Assembly: GCA_020466095.1 (NCBI GenBank)
Contig: CM035806.1
Location: forward strand, 33,848,060-33,912,059
Direction: 5' to 3'
Source of the DNA: Chlorops oryzae
Taxonomy: Eukaryota > Arthropoda > Insecta > Diptera > Chloropidae
DNA: 64,000 nucleotides
Positions 59,631 to 64,000 of the stretch are shown one piece after another. The notes under the pieces are model-generated. The model ran no database searches and was not told the DNA's origin. It saw nothing but the letters and a program-made list of their open reading frames with translations. Within the stretch, counting starts at the first letter, position 1, and each line of letters opens with the position of its first letter. Position numbers and translations under genes: made by a program.

Positions 59631-60738
59631 GAAAACATAGAAAAAAATAAAAGAAAAATCTAAATTACAAAGCCTTGTTCGAATTCGCAACAGTCAAGCT
59701 TTCTCAAAGGCCGTCTCTAATCGCCTCAATGTTCATTCTTAATTCTTCGAACCTGTTCGGAATAATATTCGAGCTAACGGTATTTTGAGTTGGCTTCAAC
59801 TAAGATCCTTGCTCAGCAGGTTTCGCAAGAAAACTCGAATCGAAGTAAAAGTTGGAATTTTCCTTAAGTTTTTTTGTTTTTTTTTTTTTTCATTTGTTCA
59901 TTTTCATAGCCTGTGTAGCTTTGTTTCTAATGAGAAGTCATTTTCACTGGGATAATCATGAGATTACTTGCAGCATCTGTATGCATACATACATATGTAT
60001 ATATATTACATATTGTATATGTGTTGGCATAGAAATTTCGCTCACGCGTTAAGACCGACAGAAAGTTTGTTTCTATTTTTCTTGATTTTTCGTTTTCTGT
60101 GTTCTTTTTAATTCTTAATATTGCATGATCGGAGCCGATACATTTCAAAAGAAGTCTTCGGTCTGGGGCCATTGTAATTGGTGTTGGTGATGCCGATATT
60201 GGTTGGATTTGTTTACAAGATTGTGAGTTCTTAATGACAGCATATCACGCAGATAGTGTCGCTAATGACAAATGATAATGACGGTCTAGCCTGAAATTAG
60301 ATGATTTTTTGTTGTTTTTGTTTTTTCAATTTCCCGATAAAGAAAAATAATAATGAATCGATATGGATTTTTAACGGCCAATGATAATTGGTGATGAGTT
60401 TCTTCGATTTCAAGTTTTCGATTTTCTACAAGTACCTACCTACTTGAAGGTCTTGGAACCGCTATGGAATTCAATTAACCCTTTGAATTTTTTTTTTATT
60501 TCAATTGCTTGTATAGAAAATCGTAACACAGCCAAAACAAAGTCTGACCTGAAGTTCTCACTGTTCTTCCCGAACGTTTTAGGGGTCGCTGAACCGGAAG
60601 TTGAGGATTAGCTATAACCTCAATGCTGTTTTGAGGTTATGGCTGATTCTGGAGTCGATGCATCTACATATGTATAGATCTCAAATTCGGTTATTTTTTT
60701 CCCTCAGTATTTCCTTGATTTTTTTTTTCGAAATATAT
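53961..60738. other. Long non-coding stretch, possibly intronic
   Basis: About 6.8 kb without a supported gene. It holds a minus-strand frame at about 54100-54331 (GAQPKVGGMVQNLSDQELQK) of unknown origin, a tandem CCCATGCGACAA-type repeat near 58580-58620, A runs near 58336-58360 and 59600-59627, and a GAGGAAGAGGAAGAAGAAG run near 58679-58715. At 57535-57603 a tRNA-like segment (TAGCGCAATC ... TGTGTTCGATATTC) resembles degenerate Pol III A and B boxes. Confidence 0.45.
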
Positions 60739-61249
60739 TTAACCCTTTAATCTATGCTATATGTATTTAAGAATTGTGGAGGGGAAATTGTTTGCTGTAA
60801 ATGTAATGTAAATGGTTTAATTAACCCTTTGCTGCATGATATACATTCATAGGTATTCAAAAAGTTGAAAAATATTTTTCAACAGTGGGTAAATGGTTTT
60901 ATTATAAATCTTCAAAAATATTGTGTTTCCGTTGTTTTCTGTTAGAAACCATATATGCGTTTGTAAGCGGTAAAGGGTTAAGTAAATTTAATTTTTGATT
61001 TTTTTTTTCGAATGGGCTTAAGCCAGTGGCGTAGGTAAGGGGGGACATAAAGGGGATATATCGCCCCCCCTTTGCCGCATAAAATGTGAAGGAATGAATG
61101 TGTTTTAATTTCGGTATATGTATATGCACGAAGTAAAAACCACGATTGTTGCGTGTGAGTTTTTTAGAATCATATTTGTTTGCGTCCCCATGTGCCCATG
61201 TGTACCCTGCATAAGGGTGCCCTTTTAGATCTATGCTTGCGAATAACAC

Positions 61250-61816
61250 TAGTTTACAGAATTTAAAACTTTCGCGAGAGCAGAGACGAAATGATGGTTT
61301 TAAGACTAAATTGGGGTCGCTGATCACGAAAATGGCATCCGTTTTTTGGAAAACCTCTTATAACTTCTTCGTTTTCCATTTGGAAGAAATTTGGTTTTCT
61401 AATAACGTTAAATATATGGTTATCATTTTTAGTTACCGAAAAAAATTTAAAAAAATTTTTTTTTACTTAAAAGTTAAAATGAAATTTTGAAAATTCAAAA
61501 AAAACCCAAAAAAGTCAACTTTTTTCAAGTTCAAATGCCTATAGCTCAAAATCTAAGACACCGATTGTAACAAGTGATATATCGTTGCAAAGGGGAAAGT
61601 TTTTTGCTTCATGCTGATAAAATTTTATTTTATTTAGGCTAGCCGTTTTGGAGTTATTTGGCAAAATTTCATTAAGTAACCAAAAAACACGTTTTTCGCC
61701 AATATCTCAAAAACTATTCTTTGGAAAAAAAGCGGATCCCATTTTCGTGATCAGCGACCCCAATTTAGTCTAAAAACCATCATTTCGTCTCTGCTCTTTT
61801 TTTGTAAACTAGTATA
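61250..61816. mobile_element. Inverted-repeat element nested in the hAT element
   Basis: ACTAGTTTACA at about 61250 is mirrored at about 61806-61816. The arms share GAGCAGAGACGAAATGATGG, AGACTAAATTGGGGTCGCTG and ATCACGAAAATGG in inverted orientation, about 95-100 bases per arm with a small gap. The centre (about 370 bases) is AT-rich. Target duplication unclear. It may be an independent MITE or a rearranged part of the host element. Confidence 0.8.
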
Positions 61817-61889
61817 ATCGATGACGAATTCGAGCATTACATTTAAGCGAACACAGCGCTGCCATGAGTTTTTTTTTTAATGGGAAAAT

Positions 61890-62237
61890 ATGAAAAACGA
61901 AAAAGCTAAAATAGCTATAGATGTTTGTCCAAAAGAAACCTTTCCAGCCACTTTTCTTCTGCTTAAAATTATAGCAACGCTGCCAGTATCACCCAGTACA
62001 GCCGAAAGGACATTTTCATGCTTAAAGCGCATTAAAACTTATTTAAGGATCTCAATTGGACAGGTATATTATAACTTTTGCTCTAGGTTTTTTGTTTAAA
62101 TCAGCCATTTCAATTAATTTCAGAATCGGCTCAATGGCCTGGCAGCTTTGGCCTTACACAAAAATGTACCTATATGTGCAGATGAAGTTCTTGATGAACT
62201 TTCAAAAAAACCAAGGCGGCTTAATTTCATTCTTTGA
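61890..62237 (+). pseudogene. hAT transposase C-terminal (hATC) exons
   Basis: First exon from about 61890 to 62063 (CAG|GTATAT donor), second 62124-62237 (TTTCAG|AATCGG acceptor, phase 0), stop TGA at 62235-62237. The translation contains FLLLKIIATLPVSPSTAERT followed by FSCLKRIKTYLR and, after splicing, NRLNGLAALALHKN ... RRLNFIL. The P-V-S-x-x-x-A-E-R-x-F-S, K-T-Y-L-R, R-L-N-G-L-A series is the conserved hAT dimerisation domain. Both exons are intact, but nothing upstream encodes the DDE core, so only the C-terminal quarter of a transposase survives. ATG 61890 is simply the first in-frame Met and need not be a real start. Confidence 0.86.
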
Positions 62238-62488
62238 TTTAAAATGTGGTTCAACCGGCATGAAATGCCAACATAATTGTGTGATACAATGAAATTTGAA
62301 ATAGTATATCTTGTATTAGTTTGAGTTTTTATTGAGTTTTTCAAAACTTATTACTATTTTTAATCCCCCCCCCTTTTCAAAATCCTACCTACGCCACTGG
62401 CTTAAGCTAAGTACAAATTTTTTCTAATTGGACAGTTAAAAAAATATTTCATGTCCTCAATTGGTCACGTCAAGTATGAAAGGGTTAA

Positions 62489-64000
62489 AAAAGAGTTAAA
62501 ATATTCTTAATCATTTCTTCATTAAATAGACGTTCATGAAGTAGGGTATCAATTAGATAACATTCATTTAAAGAGGCTTTAACACGTCGATGCCAAAGTC
62601 TTACACTTATTTAATAAGACAGGAACATTTTCAGCTGAAATTATTCTTTATTCTCAAAAATCATGTTAAAAGGACATGTCGAGCATGCTTAGAATTCGTA
62701 TAAAATTTCGGAGCCATAAGTCAAATTCTTTTTGCACAAGCCTTAAAGTATGCTATATTCACCCTTCGAATTCCTCGAATATTTTCAGCAACCCCCATGT
62801 TTAGCAACAAAAATGAATGAAAAAAAAAAAAAAAATTTATTCAACTTTTCGTGTTGCAAGGGTTAACCCTTGTCGATTGCGATTTTGTTCAATAAAGTCT
62901 GTAATATTCTTCAGCTACTTAGATGTAATCATAAATCCGTATCGACATTAAAGCACCACGATCAGAGCACCACCTTCTTTTCAATTATATCCAATCAATT
63001 ATCAGAAATCAATCAGTATTAGATTGCTTTCACAACAGCAATAGTGAAGTGCAATATCAATAAAAGGAAATGAATTGAGAGCAACAAAAAGCAAAACAAC
63101 AACAACAACAACAACAAATATCTCAATGAGATTCATTATTAATAGGATGGACACATAACGTTCGACATGATAATGCAATGCGCAGACGAGCGCATAACCG
63201 ATCGTTATCAAACCACCAGTCGATCTTTCGCTTTGACTCTTGCCTTTCGCTCTACGGCACCGAATGGGTTCCCTTACTTTGCCACTTACCTCGCCACTGC
63301 GCACCTCTCCCTTCAACCGAATAGATGTTGTAGATGAAAAAAAAAAAAAAAAATTCCATTGCATGTTGTTACAAGTTGTTTTGATTGCAACAGTTGTCTG
63401 CCCCGCTGCTGTTGTTATATTTTACAGATCAGTTGTAGCAATTTCAGCGATTAATTTGGCAACACTCACTTGAACTGCACAGTCATATTGGTACCGAAGT
63501 CAATGGCGTCGGCGTCGGCGTCGGCATCAGCAGCAGCAGCAGCAGGGGTTTAAGTGCTCTCATTTTTATTTGTAAGGGTAAAATGGTTTTTAGTTGATTT
63601 CTTCTTTCTTTTCGTGTCTTAAGAGGAAGAACCTACGCAGGCTTCAGATCAAGTTTAGATTACTTTAAAGTTTAAACAGAGCATAGCGGCAGCAGAATTT
63701 CCTCGCAACACGTTTTCCCAATTTCATTATGGAGCCTAACAATAATCGGTTGAATACGGTAAGCCAAATGCGCTATTCTTTTTCTTCGCAGCCATTGCAC
63801 GTAGCTTGCCTTTAAGGCTGCTGGTCGGTACAACGCATTCCCATCGGATCGCGACGGGGCCATGTCGATCGATTTTTTTATTTTTTTTTTTTTTTTTTTT
63901 TGTGATGCGATTTATAATTGATAATGAGTGTAGAGAGATCATTAAAAATTTCAGCACGCACACAAGATATTTCAGCAATTATGAAAAGCGCGTTGTAAAA
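62489..64000. other. Non-coding stretch to the window end
   Basis: No supported gene. Contains A runs (62819-62836, 63338-63354), a CAACAACAACAA run near 63099-63116, a GGCGTCGGCGTCGG / CAGCAGCAG run near 63505-63545, and a T run near 63877-63901. Confidence 0.5.

Larger units (their letters stand above)
61024..62399 (+). mobile_element. hAT element, 1376 bp, with C-terminal transposase exons
   Basis: Perfect 14-bp ends CAGTGGCGTAGGTA, flanked by the palindromic 8-bp duplication GCTTAAGC at 61016-61023 and 62400-62407. The related TTAA repeat at 45.6-46.1 kb carries the uninterrupted site GGGCTTAAGCTAA (46031-46043), so it is an empty-site control. Inside are a nested palindromic repeat (about 61250-61816) and two exons encoding the hAT C-terminal dimerisation domain. 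The N-terminal and catalytic parts are missing, so the element is non-autonomous. Confidence 0.93.
60739..62488. mobile_element. TTAA-flanked (piggyBac-type) repeat, second copy, split by a hAT element
   Basis: Left units TTAACCCTTT at 60739 and 60821 (the second followed by GCTGCATGATAT), and a right end AAAGGGTTAA at 62479-62488. The right-hand sequence GAAACCATATATGCG, GGGCTTAAGC, then after the hAT insertion TAAGCTAAG and CTCAATTGGTCACGTCAA, follows the order of the copy at 45.6-46.1 kb. It has two tandem end units where the other copy has about five. Confidence 0.82.

Noticed and set aside
1..64000. CRISPR arrays, bacterial operons, prophage or plasmid features
   Set aside because: The window is a fly-like eukaryotic sequence with spliced genes; the tandem repeats lack the repeat-spacer pattern.

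Overview
The window is eukaryotic and almost certainly from a higher fly (Diptera, Brachycera). It is AT-rich, introns are short (about 60-90 nt) with GT-AG borders, the secreted proteins are of fly type (DUF1091/DM8 family), one exon is rich in CAG/CAA-encoded Gln, and mariner, hAT and INE-1/DINE-1-like repeats are abundant. I cannot fix the genus; a tephritid or calyptrate fly would fit. Most of the window is intergenic or intronic DNA. Long reading frames inside the low-complexity tracts are artefacts.

Layout. 1-8.8 kb: gene-poor, dominated by long polypyrimidine tracts (1.1-2.6 kb and 5.06-5.5 kb) and one small hAT MITE with a perfect 8-bp target duplication (7.1 kb). 8.8-14.5 kb: two tandem serpin-like genes on the minus strand with the same intron positions and phases. 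The first keeps its last exon on the far side of a 1.3-kb AT-rich minisatellite lying in its last intron, and its start codon is assembled by splicing. 14.5-19.2 kb: repeats (palindromic MITE, a mariner relic with a nested MITE, a DINE-like element, another inverted repeat). 19.5-20.4 kb (minus) and 29.8-32.1 kb (plus): three DUF1091 genes with one shared exon plan; the third lacks a recognisable first exon. Between them: DINE copies, a LINE 3' end with an RNase H remnant, and a hAT MITE.

32-43 kb: another DINE copy, a palindromic MITE, a Harbinger-like element, a GAGA-rich tract, a ~121-bp tandem array and another hAT MITE. 43.4-45.2 kb (plus): a long first coding exon (593 codons) of an unrecognised Gln/His/Asp-rich protein, ending at a consensus donor, with a good initiator/DPE pair about 466 nt upstream; the rest of that gene was not found. 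45.6-46.1 and 60.7-62.5 kb: two copies of a TTAA-flanked (piggyBac-type) repeat. The second is split by a 1.38-kb hAT element that retains the two C-terminal transposase exons, and the first copy supplies the empty site. 49.2-50.1 kb: another hAT element that retains only a BED zinc-finger exon and carries TATCGATA motifs near both ends. 52.8-53.9 kb: a 1.1-kb polypurine (GAAA) tract.

The most useful results are the reconstructed spliced genes (two serpins, two complete DUF1091 genes and one partial) and the dated-by-structure mobile elements (five hAT insertions with exact 8-bp duplications). Everything was read by eye. Exon junctions are predictions from frame, splice consensus and family motifs, and no database was consulted.
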